Position numbers and translations under genes: made by a program. The notes under the pieces were generated by a model, which had not been told where the DNA came from, did no database searches, and was given only the letters and a program-made list of their open reading frames with translations. Positions 1 through 7,884 of a stretch of DNA of 17,301 nucleotides are shown one piece after another (position 1 is the first letter of the stretch; every line of letters starts with the position of its first letter). The DNA is from an uncultured Lachnospiraceae bacterium (GTDB lineage Bacteria; Bacillota; Clostridia; Lachnospirales; Lachnospiraceae): positions 1 to 17,301 of the forward strand of contig CAJUIO010000078.1 in NCBI GenBank assembly GCA_910586025.1. Reading direction: 5' to 3'.

Positions 1-961
1 CGCCGCCCTTTTTTACCTGATCGTTCAAAAGCGCCAGCGCCGCCGTGGTTCCCGGAGCGCCCGCATACTCGAGACCGATCTCGCAGAGTATGTCCGCCAC
101 GCTGTCTCCCACAGCCGGCGTGGGTGCCAGAGAAAGATCCACAATCCCGAAGGGCACCTTGAGGCGTCTCGACGCCTCCTGGGCCACCAGCTGTCCCACT
201 CTTGTAACCTTAAATGCCGTCTTTTTGATGGTCTCGCACAGAACCTCGAAGTTCTCCCCCCTCACTCTGCCAAGTGCGGTTTTCACCACTCCCGGTCCGC
301 TGACCCCCACATTAATAATGCGGTCCGCCTCTGTGACTCCATGGAAGGCTCCCGCCATAAACGGATTGTCGTCCGGCGCATTACAGAACACCACCAGCTT
401 GGCGCATCCGAGAGAATCCTGATCCTTCGTCGCCCTTGCCGTCTGCTTGATGATCTCCCCCATCAGCCTGACCGCGTCCATATTAATCCCCGTTCTGGTA
501 GAGCCCAGATTCACAGAACTGCAAACCCTCTCCGTGACGGAGAGCGCCTGCGGGATCGAGCGGATTAAAAGCTCGTCCGCAGGAGTCATCCCCTTGCTCA
601 CCAGTGCGGAATACCCTCCGATAAAATTCACTCCCACATCCTTCGCCACCTGATCCAGGGTCTTGGCTATCTCCGCAAAATCCTCTGTGGTTTTGCAGGC
701 CGCGCTGCCCACCAGGGCAATGGGTGTCACGGAGATTCTCTTGTTCACTATGGGAATGCCGAATTCTCTGGCAATCTCCTCTCCCGTGCTCACCAGATCC
801 TTCGCCGCCTCGTGGATTTTTGTGTAAATCTTTTCCTTCAGGCCTGCAAGATCCGAATCTATACAGTCAAGCAGACTGATCCCAAGCGTAATCGTCCTGA
901 CATCCAGATTTTCCTTGGCGATCATCTCATTCGTTTCCACTACCTCAAACAGATTGATCAT
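1..961 (-). CDS. UPF0210/PFL family protein (DUF711), partial
   Basis: This is an open frame of 320 codons that runs off the left edge; family members are about 450 residues, so roughly the last 130 are missing. It starts with ATG (MINLFEVVETNEMI), preceded by a purine-rich GGGAGAAG ribosome site. Recognisable family stretches include LDVRTITLGISLLDC near the N-terminus, VGVNFIGGYSALV, SVNLGSTRTGINMDAV and VGVSGPGVVKTAL. The family is widespread in Firmicutes and archaea and is remotely related to glycyl-radical (PFL-like) proteins, but its biochemical role is not established. The gene lies 35 bases after an ACT-domain gene (UPF0237), its usual partner, and is probably co-transcribed with it as the last visible gene of the polA-coaE operon. 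Identity is firm; function is unknown. Confidence 0.9.
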   Translation of the reverse strand, partial: MINLFEVVETNEMIAKENLDVRTITLGISLLDCIDSDLAGLKEKIYTKIHEAAKDLVSTGEEIAREFGIPIVNKRISVTPIALVGSAACKTTEDFAEIAKTLDQVAKDVGVNFIGGYSALVSKGMTPADELLIRSIPQALSVTERVCSSVNLGSTRTGINMDAVRLMGEIIKQTARATKDQDSLGCAKLVVFCNAPDDNPFMAGAFHGVTEADRIINVGVSGPGVVKTALGRVRGENFEVLCETIKKTAFKVTRVGQLVAQEASRRLKVPFGIVDLSLAPTPAVGDSVADILCEIGLEYAGAPGTTAALALLNDQVKKGG

Positions 962-996
962 ATTTGCACTTCTCCCTCTTCTTCCCGCATTTTCTC

Positions 997-1269
997 TCAA
1001 ATCCTGTGCATCTTGTCAAAAATTTCTTCCTTCTGGCACTTGATCACAACCCCGATCTCATCCCCGAGAGCCGCAAGCTCGTCCGCCATCTGACCGAAAT
1101 GCTTCCCCGCCTTTGCCGTGTCCACGATCATCATCATATTAAAAAAGCCCTGCACTATGGTCTGTGAAATGTCCTCGATATTTATATTGTTTTCCGCCAG
1201 ATAGGTGCAGACCCTTGCTATAATTCCCACCGTATCTTTTCCAACCACTGTAATCACTGTCTTATTCAT
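997..1269 (-). CDS. ACT domain-containing protein, UPF0237 family
   Basis: This 90-residue protein is essentially one ACT domain. It begins MNKTVITVVGKDTVGIIARV, the typical first strand plus the glycine turn where ACT domains bind small ligands, and continues with NINIEDISQTIVQGFFNMMM, the second strand and helix. It resembles the N-terminal half of glycine-cleavage repressor GcvR-type ACT proteins but has no DNA-binding part. Size is normal for the family. The start follows a strong AGGAGGAG site. It lies 18 bases after the metallohydrolase gene and just before the UPF0210 gene; this UPF0237-UPF0210 pairing is conserved in many Firmicutes and suggests that the ACT protein senses an amino acid or similar ligand for its partner, which is inference. 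The ligand is unknown. Confidence 0.92.
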   Translation of the reverse strand: MNKTVITVVGKDTVGIIARVCTYLAENNINIEDISQTIVQGFFNMMMIVDTAKAGKHFGQMADELAALGDEIGVVIKCQKEEIFDKMHRI

Positions 1270-1287
1270 ATTCTCCTCCTTATTCTA

Positions 1288-2088
1288 TTATGCAATATGT
1301 ACTACCTCGGATACCTCGCTTCTCCTTGCCACCTGCAGCGGGATATCCCCGGTTCCCGCACTGTCCATGGACATGGTAACCTCCACCCGCACTGTCTCGT
1401 AGGCCAGCTCCGGCAGATTATTGTCCTTGCTCAGGTGCCCCAGCACCACCATCTGCAGCTGCGGATGAAGGAGCCGGCACAGGAGCTGACCTGCTCGCTC
1501 GTTTGACAGATGCCCTTTATCTCCCAGGATTCTCTGCTTCAAATAATAGGGATAAGGCCCTACCTGGAGCATATTTACATCGTGATTGGCCTCAAGAACC
1601 AATGCGTTCATACCCTTTAAGGATTCCACCGTATAATCGTTATAATTTCCAAGGTCCGTTACGATTCCCACCTTCTTTTTCCCGTGGGAGATCCGGTAGG
1701 CCACCGGCTGCGCCGCATCATGGGAAATACTCAGGGGATTACATACAAGATCCTTGATAATCAGCTTTTCATCCGCACAGACGGGATGGAAAAGCTCCTG
1801 AGGTATCTTTCCCACGCAGGCCGTGTTCCGTATGGCCTCAATGGTTCCCTGTGTGGCATAAATGGGAGTCCCGTACTTTCTTGCAAGGACGCCAAGTCCC
1901 GCTATGTGATCCACATGCTCATGAGTGATGAGAATCCCGTCGATATCCCTCATGGAAAGCTCCAGGGCTCTCAATCCCTCCTCCGCCTTTTTGCCGCTGA
2001 TTCCCACATCCACCAGAAGATGGGTGGAATCGGAACCGGCATAAATACAGTTGCCGCTGCTTCCGCTTGCAATACTGCAAAGTCTCAT
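1288..2088 (-). CDS. MBL-fold metallohydrolase, YycJ/WalJ type
   Basis: This 266-residue protein has a metallo-beta-lactamase fold. The metal-binding motif THEHVDH is at residues 55-61 (H56, H58, D60, H61), with further ligands likely in SISHDAAQP, IVTDLGNYN and VVLGHLSKDNN. The N-terminus MRLCSIASGSSGNC is characteristic of the YycJ/WalJ branch. YycJ of Bacillus is a DNA 5'-3' exonuclease linked to mismatch repair and lies near walRK there; no two-component genes are near it here. The start is preceded by AGAGGTG five bases upstream. It lies 20 bases after coaE in the polA operon, which fits a DNA-maintenance role but does not prove one. Identity as a YycJ-like hydrolase is strong; the exact substrate is inferred. 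Confidence 0.9.
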   Translation of the reverse strand: MRLCSIASGSSGNCIYAGSDSTHLLVDVGISGKKAEEGLRALELSMRDIDGILITHEHVDHIAGLGVLARKYGTPIYATQGTIEAIRNTACVGKIPQELFHPVCADEKLIIKDLVCNPLSISHDAAQPVAYRISHGKKKVGIVTDLGNYNDYTVESLKGMNALVLEANHDVNMLQVGPYPYYLKQRILGDKGHLSNERAGQLLCRLLHPQLQMVVLGHLSKDNNLPELAYETVRVEVTMSMDSAGTGDIPLQVARRSEVSEVVHIA

Positions 2089-2108
2089 ACTGCACCTCTT
2101 TTGCTTTT

Positions 2109-2720
2109 TTATTCCTGATCCTGTTTCAGATATTCCCGTAGAATTTGATCCACCTGCCCGCAGGCATCCGGAAGGGAGGAGTCGTTATCGATCACCACAT
2201 GGCAGTAATGTCTGAATTTCTTTTCCCCCAGCTGCTTTTCCATGATGGAATCAATCTTCAAGTCCGAATAGCCCCTCGTCTCCCTAAGGCGCTTCCTCCT
2301 TACCTCGTCAGACGCATAGACATACCACATCTCGTCCACAATTTCCAGATATCCCTGCTCAATCAAAAGCGCCGCCTCTATGATCAGGAAATCATGGATC
2401 AGCGCTCTTTTCTCCTCCCGGATCACCTCCAGGATTCTCTCCTTCACCGCCGGATGAATCATGGCGTTTACCTGGGATAAAAGAGCCGGATCCGAGAAAA
2501 TCTTCTCCGCCATCCGCTGCCTGTGAATCGTTTTGTCCTCGGCCAGTATCTCTTCTCCCAGAAGCTTAACCAGTCTGTCATAGCAGGGCTGTCCCTTCTC
2601 CTCCACCTGATGCGCCGCCTCGTCCGCCAGAAAAACCCGGCAGTTATAGTTCTCCTGAATATGGGAGAGGATTGCCGACTTGCCGGCTCCCACCCCTCCC
2701 GTGATTCCTATTACTCTCAT
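2109..2720 (-). CDS. coaE: Dephospho-CoA kinase
   Basis: CoaE catalyses the last step of coenzyme A synthesis, ATP-dependent phosphorylation of the ribose 3'-hydroxyl of dephospho-CoA in the cytosol. The 203 residues match the family's usual size. The N-terminus MRVIGITGGVGAGKSAI contains the Walker A P-loop (residues 8-15). Further family marks are VFLADEAAHQV (the usual D-A-D near residue 33 is L-A-D-E here), MIHPAVKERI, AALLIEQGY in place of the commoner PLLFE, and the arginine-rich VRRKRLRETRGYS lid. The start is preceded by GAGGAG. It follows polA by 29 bases; a polA-coaE order is common in Firmicutes. Confidence is high. Confidence 0.96.
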   Translation of the reverse strand: MRVIGITGGVGAGKSAILSHIQENYNCRVFLADEAAHQVEEKGQPCYDRLVKLLGEEILAEDKTIHRQRMAEKIFSDPALLSQVNAMIHPAVKERILEVIREEKRALIHDFLIIEAALLIEQGYLEIVDEMWYVYASDEVRRKRLRETRGYSDLKIDSIMEKQLGEKKFRHYCHVVIDNDSSLPDACGQVDQILREYLKQDQE

Positions 2721-2749
2721 AAAATATTCTCCTCAAAAGGATTCTGCCG

Positions 2750-5386
2750 CTACTTGGCCTCATACCAGTTATCACCGGTGTGAAGATCAATCTCAAGGCT
2801 CACGGCAAGCTTTGCGGCTCCCTTCATCTCCTCCTCGAGAATGGCGGCTACCCGCTCCTTTTCCTCCGCCTTTGTCTCAATCAGAAGCTCGTCATGAACC
2901 TGCAGAATCAGCTTAGAGCTCAGCCCCTCCTCCTTCAGTCTGCGATAGACACGAATCATGGCGATCTTGATGATATCCGCCGCGGTTCCCTGAATAGGAG
3001 AGTTCATGGCCACTCTCTCTCCAAAGGAGCGCTGCATGTAATTACTGCTGGAGAGCTCGGGAACCGGCCTCCTCCTTCCAAACATGGTGACGGCATATCC
3101 CTTTTCCCCCGCATCCTTCACCGCATTGTCAAGAAATCTCTTCACGTCCGGATAGGTTGCAAAATACTGCTCGATATAATCCGCTGCCTCCTTCTTGGTG
3201 ATACTAAGGTCCTGACTCAGTCCAAAGGAGCTGATTCCGTACACGATTCCGAAATTCACAGCCTTGGCATTTCTTCTCTGCAGATCCGTCACTTCCTCAA
3301 AGGGCGTATGGAAAACCTTCGAGGCCGTGATCCTGTGAATGTCCGCATCCATCTGATAAGCCTCTATGAGCTGCTTATCTCCCGACATATGGGCCAGAAC
3401 ACGCAGCTCGATCTGGGAATAATCCGCATCCGTAAAAAGATATCCCTCCCTCGGCACAAACACCTTCCGGATCTGCCTTCCAAGCTCCATGCGCATAGGG
3501 ATATTCTGCAGATTAGGCTCTGTGGAGCTGATCCGTCCCGTGGCCGTGATGGTCTGATTAAAGCTGGAATGAATTCTGTTTCCCTCGTCAATATAGACCG
3601 CAAGTCCGTCCGCATAGGTGGACTTTAATTTGGCAAGTCCCCGGTACTCCAGGACATCCGATACGATTCTGTGATCAGGAGCAAGCTTTTCCAGCACGTC
3701 AGCCGCAGTGGAATATCCGGTCTTGGTCTTTTTCCCGCCGGGAATTTTCATCTCCTCAAACAGAATCTCTCCGAGCTGCTTGGGGGAATTAATATTGAAC
3801 TGCTTTCCCGCCTGCTGATAAATAAGCTCCTCAAGCTCCTCTATTCTCACGGAGAGCTTCTCCCCATAGCTCCTCAGCTCTCCGGGCCTTACCATGATCC
3901 CCTCACGCTCCATCTCATAGAGCACATAGGTAAGGGGCATCTCAATCTCTTCCATGAGCCTGAGCATTCCGGCCTCTTCAAGCTTCTTTCTGATGACCGG
4001 GGCTGCCTTCAGCGCCGTGTAGGCCTGGAAACAGGAATATTCCAGGATCTCCTCCGGCTTTTGCACAAGGGCACCGGCAAGGGAAAGCTTCCCGAAAAGC
4101 TGACTCCTTGTCTGCAGCGTCAGGTTAAGATGCTCGCCCGCCACATCCTCCATCGTATAATCGTTCTTCAGCGGATTTAAGAGATAAGCTCCCAGAATTA
4201 CATCGAAAAACCGCTCCGTACAGTCATTCCCGGCAAAACGGAAGGCCTGCTTCACGTCTCCACAGGAAAGTCTGGTTTTCCCTGAGAGCGCGCCAAGCTG
4301 AGCTGCAAGGTATCCCCCGCTCACTAAGCCCCCGCTCTTTACGAAATAGCACTTTCCGTCAGGAAAGGCCAGGGTAAGGGCTCCGGGTGCCTCCCCCGCA
4401 TCATCCGGAATCAGGAAAAATCCCATTTCTTCCTCATCTGACGCTTTCTCAAACAGCTCCTCCACCGCCGAAAGCTCCGTGACCTCAAAGAAATACCTGG
4501 TAATCTCCTCGTTGGAATCCTCTTTATCAAACCTGGAAAGGTAATTCCGAAATTCCAGCCTTTTGAACAGCTCGAAGGCTTCCCTTGTATAAAAATCACG
4601 GATTCTCGCACTTTCATAATCAAAGGAAATGGGACTGTCCACATTGATGGTGGCAAGCACCTTGCTCAGATCCGCAAGCTGCCTGTTTTCCACCAGAGAC
4701 TCCCTGATGGATTTCTTGCTGATCTCATCAACATGCTCATAAATATTGTCCAGGGATCCAAACTGAATCATCAGCTGGGAGGCCGTCTTTTCCCCCACCC
4801 TGGGAACACCCGGTATATTATCCGCCGTATCCCCCATCAGGGCCTTCAGATCAATAAACTGGATGGGATTCACATGATATTTCTCCTCCACGTCCTTTGC
4901 GTAATAATCCTCGATCTCGGTTCTGCCTCCCTTGGTCTTTGGAATCCTTATCTTGATCTTTTCCGTAGCCACCTGCAGAAGGTCACGGTCTCCCGAGACC
5001 AGAGACACCTCGATCCCCTGCCTCTCCGCCCTTTTTGCCAGCGTTCCCAGAATATCGTCCGCCTCAAGCCCGGCCTGCTCCATCATCCGGATTCCCATTG
5101 CTCCAAGAACCTCCTTGATCACCGGCACCTGCTCACGCAGCTCCTGGGGCATGGGCTTTCTCGTTCCCTTATATTCCTTATAGATTTCATGGCGGAAGGT
5201 GGGCGCATGCACGTCAAAGGCCACCGTCAGATAATCCGGCTTCTCCTCTTCCAGGATCTTAAACAGAATATTCAAAAAGCCGTACACCGCATTGGTGTGG
5301 AGCCCCTCGCTGTTGGTAAGATCCGGCACTCCGTAAAAGGCGCGGTTCAATATACTGTGTCCGTCAATCAAAACAAGTTTTTCCAT
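2750..5386 (-). CDS. polA: DNA polymerase I, proofreading domain degenerate
   Basis: Pol I fills gaps and removes RNA primers during Okazaki fragment maturation and excision repair. In this 878-residue protein, residues 1-290 form the 5'-3' flap nuclease (VLIDGHS, GLEADDILG, SGDRDLLQ, GDTADNIPGVPRVGEKTA). Residues about 300-470 are a 3'-5' exonuclease fold without its catalytic acids: no DxE in GFFLIPDD, SCGDVKQAF where NxKxD is expected, and YSCFQAY where YAAEDAD is expected. Residues about 480-878 are the polymerase: motif A DADYSQIELRV with D655, O-helix RRNAKAVNFGIVYG with F712 at the nucleotide-discrimination position, and motif C QVHDELLIE with D832. ATG follows a strong AAGGAGG site. 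It is 18 bases after the zf-HC2 gene and is probably transcribed with it. Confidence 0.98.
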   Translation of the reverse strand: MEKLVLIDGHSILNRAFYGVPDLTNSEGLHTNAVYGFLNILFKILEEEKPDYLTVAFDVHAPTFRHEIYKEYKGTRKPMPQELREQVPVIKEVLGAMGIRMMEQAGLEADDILGTLAKRAERQGIEVSLVSGDRDLLQVATEKIKIRIPKTKGGRTEIEDYYAKDVEEKYHVNPIQFIDLKALMGDTADNIPGVPRVGEKTASQLMIQFGSLDNIYEHVDEISKKSIRESLVENRQLADLSKVLATINVDSPISFDYESARIRDFYTREAFELFKRLEFRNYLSRFDKEDSNEEITRYFFEVTELSAVEELFEKASDEEEMGFFLIPDDAGEAPGALTLAFPDGKCYFVKSGGLVSGGYLAAQLGALSGKTRLSCGDVKQAFRFAGNDCTERFFDVILGAYLLNPLKNDYTMEDVAGEHLNLTLQTRSQLFGKLSLAGALVQKPEEILEYSCFQAYTALKAAPVIRKKLEEAGMLRLMEEIEMPLTYVLYEMEREGIMVRPGELRSYGEKLSVRIEELEELIYQQAGKQFNINSPKQLGEILFEEMKIPGGKKTKTGYSTAADVLEKLAPDHRIVSDVLEYRGLAKLKSTYADGLAVYIDEGNRIHSSFNQTITATGRISSTEPNLQNIPMRMELGRQIRKVFVPREGYLFTDADYSQIELRVLAHMSGDKQLIEAYQMDADIHRITASKVFHTPFEEVTDLQRRNAKAVNFGIVYGISSFGLSQDLSITKKEAADYIEQYFATYPDVKRFLDNAVKDAGEKGYAVTMFGRRRPVPELSSSNYMQRSFGERVAMNSPIQGTAADIIKIAMIRVYRRLKEEGLSSKLILQVHDELLIETKAEEKERVAAILEEEMKGAAKLAVSLEIDLHTGDNWYEAK

Positions 5387-5404
5387 AATTCCTCCTTATT
5401 TCTG

Positions 5405-5731
5405 TTAAAAAAGGACAAAAAGTAGCCCTACAAGAGTAATGGCCGCCACCGCCACCAGTCCCTCCATGGCGTAAAGCACCCACTGCATACTTTCCCTCAG
5501 CTTCAATGTATGACCCGCATTCTCCATCCTGTACTTCAGCTCGTTTTGAAGGTCAAACACGTTTCCCAGCTCCAGCCTCGACATTCCTTCCAGAACCAGA
5601 AACTGAATGGAAAGCTCCTCCTTGCATTCGCCGCACTTATCTATATGCTCCATAAACTCCCTCAGATCCTCTGTATCCAGATCATCGCTCAGAAATAAGG
5701 GAATCATCTTTTCTATTTCTTTACAAGTCAT
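5405..5731 (-). CDS. Small zf-HC2 (anti-sigma-like) membrane protein
   Basis: This 108-residue protein starts MTCKEIEKMIPLFLSDDL. C3 together with H29, C33 and C36 (HIDKCGEC) forms the C-x(n)-H-x3-C-x2-C zinc-binding pattern of zf-HC2/ZAS anti-sigma domains. Residues about 84-108 (WVLYAMEGLVAVAAITLVGL and onward) are one C-terminal transmembrane helix with no tail beyond it, so the zinc domain should face the cytoplasm. ZAS proteins usually bind and silence an ECF sigma factor, but no sigma factor gene lies next to it; the neighbour downstream is polA. A GAGGAAG site precedes the ATG and a likely promoter lies upstream at 5777-5805. It may be an orphan anti-sigma factor or a zinc-finger membrane protein of other function. 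The domain call is firm, the role is not. Confidence 0.85.
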   Translation of the reverse strand: MTCKEIEKMIPLFLSDDLDTEDLREFMEHIDKCGECKEELSIQFLVLEGMSRLELGNVFDLQNELKYRMENAGHTLKLRESMQWVLYAMEGLVAVAAITLVGLLFVLF

Positions 5732-5776
5732 GTAACTTCCTCTTATTATCCTGCCCCTTTTCAGCTTACCTTACTA

Positions 5777-5805
5777 AATATACACTAAATTAATTGCAAA
5801 GTAAA
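5777..5805 (-). promoter_or_regulatory. Putative promoter of the zf-HC2-polA operon
   Basis: On the minus strand a TTTACT -35 (5800-5805) and a TATATT -10 (5777-5782) are separated by 17 bases. The -35 lies inside the 3' arm of the nag terminator hairpin, so the two transcription units abut. Predicted from hexamer match and spacing only. Confidence 0.45.
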
Positions 5806-5839
5806 GGCATACGGCCAAACGCCGTATGCCTTTACTTTG
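5797..5839 (-). terminator. Terminator after nagA, perfect 19-bp hairpin
   Basis: Two perfectly complementary 19-base arms (5797-5815 and 5821-5839) enclose a 5-base loop. The stem core GGCATACGGC is GC-rich and its outer part CTTTACTTTG is U-rich in the RNA, followed by more A/T. It begins 5 bases after the nagA stop codon and closes the nag transcription unit. The U-tract is interrupted rather than a clean run, so efficiency is inferred. It separates the GlcNAc locus from the polA operon. Confidence 0.8.
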
Positions 5840-5844
5840 AACAG

Positions 5845-6981
5845 CTATAACGCCTTTCCCTCCAGAATCACCTGGGAAAGCGCAAGATCCTCCTTTTTAA
5901 GAAGCACCACGTTGGCAAGCTTGCCGGGAGTGATGCTTCCGCACAGCTCATAGATCCCGACACTCTTTGCCGGATTCACCGCCGCACATTTAACCGCGGA
6001 CTCCAGCGGAATTCCCATCTTCAGAACCGCCGTTCTCATACAGTCCATAAGATTTGTCGCCGAACCCGCTATCGTGCCGTCCTTCAGTGTCGCCAGATTT
6101 CCCACCACCTTAACGGCCTGCCCGCCAAGACTGTAATCCCCGTCCTCGAGACCGGTAGCCATCATACTGTCGCTGATCAGTATGATACGGTCATCGCCAA
6201 AGATTCTGAAGGTGGTTCTCACCGCCGCCGGATGGATATGCACACCGTCACAGATCAGCTCCACCTCCGCCTTCTGTGTATCGGCAGCCGCTCCGACAAG
6301 CCCGGGAGCCCTGTGCGTGTAGGGATTCATTGCGTTGTACAGATGAGTCACATGGCTGGCTCCCATCTCAAAGGCCTGCACCGCCGTATCGTAATCCGTG
6401 GCCGTGTGAGCCAGGGAAAGCACAACCTCTCCGTGCTTTTTCCCGATAAACTCCATTGCCCCCTCTTCCTCCGGTGCAATGGCCAGGAGCTTTACCATAT
6501 GGCCCGAAGCCTCGTTCAGCCTGTCAAACATGGCAAGATCCGGTTTTCTGACATAATCACCGTTCTGAGCGCCCTTCTTGCCAAGCGCCACGAAGGGACC
6601 TTCCATGTTGATTCCACGAAGCCTTGCCCTTCCCTCCTGATTTTCCGTCTCCACATACTTCTTTGCGGTCTCGCATATTCCAAACAGTGTCTCTTCTCCA
6701 AGAGTCATGGTTGCGGGCACAATGCTGGTAACTCCCACGGAGGCCTCATAGGAAGCCATAGCTCTGATGGCCTCTATGGTCCCGTCGCAGAAATCATATC
6801 CCATACAGCCGTGAAAATGAATATCCGTGAGTCCCGGAATGGCATAGCAGCCGGATGCATCCACCTGCGTCCTGTCACTCAGCTCATCCTCACTGTTCAC
6901 AAAAGCATTTCCCTCTATATAAATGTCCTTTGGCAGAAACCTTCCGTCTTCCGTATATACGCTGGCATTTTTAATTATCAT
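5845..6981 (-). CDS. nagA: N-acetylglucosamine-6-phosphate deacetylase
   Basis: NagA hydrolyses GlcNAc-6-phosphate to glucosamine-6-phosphate and acetate, the step after PTS import. The 378 residues match the amidohydrolase family size. Metal and substrate motifs visible are the HxH-type GLTDIHFHGCMGYDF (H55, H57), INMEGPF (E127), LSLAHTATDY (H192), SHVTHLYNAMNP (H213), ICDGVHIHP and the catalytic-acid stretch LISDSMMATG (D271). It starts ATG with GGAGG six bases upstream and lies 18 bases after nagB, so nagB and nagA are one transcript ending at the 5797-5839 hairpin. Confidence is very high. Confidence 0.97.
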   Translation of the reverse strand: MIIKNASVYTEDGRFLPKDIYIEGNAFVNSEDELSDRTQVDASGCYAIPGLTDIHFHGCMGYDFCDGTIEAIRAMASYEASVGVTSIVPATMTLGEETLFGICETAKKYVETENQEGRARLRGINMEGPFVALGKKGAQNGDYVRKPDLAMFDRLNEASGHMVKLLAIAPEEEGAMEFIGKKHGEVVLSLAHTATDYDTAVQAFEMGASHVTHLYNAMNPYTHRAPGLVGAAADTQKAEVELICDGVHIHPAAVRTTFRIFGDDRIILISDSMMATGLEDGDYSLGGQAVKVVGNLATLKDGTIAGSATNLMDCMRTAVLKMGIPLESAVKCAAVNPAKSVGIYELCGSITPGKLANVVLLKKEDLALSQVILEGKAL

Positions 6982-6999
6982 ATAATTCCTCCATACCTT

Positions 7000-7728
7000 C
7001 TATTTTACCAGAGAAAGCGCCGCCTCATCCGCCACTACCGTGACATTTCCATGAAGCTGCAATGCAGAAGCAGGCACCCTGGGCGTAATAGGGCCAAAGA
7101 AGGCCTCCTTCACAATCTTCGCCTTATCCTCGCCGCTTACCACAACCAGGATCCGCTTAGCCTTCATGATCGTCCCCACACCCATGGTATAAGCCTGTCT
7201 TGGCACCTCGTCGATGGAAGCAAAAAATCTCTGATTTGCCTTAATGGTGGATTCCGTAAGATCCACACAGTGAGTCTTTGCCTCAAATACATCCGCAGGC
7301 TCGTTAAAGCCGATATGACCGTTATGTCCAAGCCCGAGAAGCTGCAGATCCGCACCGCCCGCTTCGGCAATAATCCTGTTGTAATCACTGCAGGCCTTCT
7401 CACTGTCCGGCTCTGTCCCGTCCGGCAGGAAGGTCCTTTCCGGCTTGACATTCACCTTACTGAAAAGATGCTTGTTCATAAAGTAGAAATAGCTCTGGTC
7501 ATTCTCCTTTGTAAGCCCCTTATACTCATCAAGATTCACCGTGGTCACATTGGAGAAATCCAGATCCCCTCTTTCATACCATTCTACCAGCCGGGCATAA
7601 GTTCCCACCGGCGTTGAGCCCGTAGCCAGTCCCAGAACACAGTCAGGCTTCATAATAACCTGAGAGGCTATGATATTAGCCGCCTTTCTGCTCATATCGT
7701 CATAATCCTTTGCACTTATAATTTTCAT
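7000..7728 (-). CDS. nagB: Glucosamine-6-phosphate deaminase
   Basis: NagB converts glucosamine-6-phosphate to fructose-6-phosphate and ammonia, delivering amino-sugar carbon to glycolysis. Family motifs are LGLATGSTPVGTY (phosphate-binding loop), TTVNLDEYKGL with the catalytic Asp, and LLGLGHNGHIGFNEP with the catalytic His. At 242 residues it is the short form seen in Bacillus, about 24 residues shorter than the E. coli enzyme, whose extra C-terminus takes part in allosteric control by GlcNAc-6-P. AAAGGATGG precedes the ATG. It is separated from the upstream PTS gene by an intrinsic terminator (7808-7843), so it may depend on readthrough or on a weak promoter of its own. Confidence 0.97.
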   Translation of the reverse strand: MKIISAKDYDDMSRKAANIIASQVIMKPDCVLGLATGSTPVGTYARLVEWYERGDLDFSNVTTVNLDEYKGLTKENDQSYFYFMNKHLFSKVNVKPERTFLPDGTEPDSEKACSDYNRIIAEAGGADLQLLGLGHNGHIGFNEPADVFEAKTHCVDLTESTIKANQRFFASIDEVPRQAYTMGVGTIMKAKRILVVVSGEDKAKIVKEAFFGPITPRVPASALQLHGNVTVVADEAALSLVK

Positions 7729-7757
7729 ATTGTTTCCATCCTTTCTGCTTTTTAACC

Positions 7758-7787
7758 ATTATGCCATAAAACAGGCCTCCATGACCA
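7758..7787 (-). promoter_or_regulatory. Weak candidate promoter for nagBA
   Basis: Between the terminator and nagB the minus strand has an extended -10, TGG followed by CATAAT (hexamer 7758-7763), and a poor -35, TGGTCA (7782-7787), 18 bases apart. It would let nagBA be transcribed independently of the PTS genes. The match is modest, so this is a suggestion. Confidence 0.3.
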
Positions 7788-7807
7788 GTCCATCATACAT
7801 TTTCATG

Positions 7808-7843
7808 AAAAAATTAAGCCGGAGGCCCCGAAGGACCTCCGAC
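7808..7843 (-). terminator. Intrinsic terminator after the PTS EIICB gene
   Basis: On the minus strand an 11-bp stem (one T-G pair near each end) encloses a TTCG tetraloop, CGGAGGTCC-TTCG-GGGCCTCCG, followed by TTAATTTTTT (T-run complement at 7808-7813). It starts 41 bases after the EIICB stop codon and 79 bases before nagB. Its position inside the GlcNAc locus should lower nagBA expression relative to the PTS genes or make it independent. Confidence 0.85.
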
Positions 7844-7884
7844 ATGCTAGGGGTTTCGGTATTACTGAATGTCTATAATACCCT

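Noticed and set aside
6232..7617. 461-codon plus-strand open frame
   Set aside because: It is antisense to nagA and nagB, whose catalytic motifs are all intact; it crosses their junction with no family signature of its own.
7729..7884. CcpA cre site or a second RAT before nagB
   Set aside because: No sequence close enough to the cre consensus or to GGATTGTTACTG was found here or upstream of EIICB.
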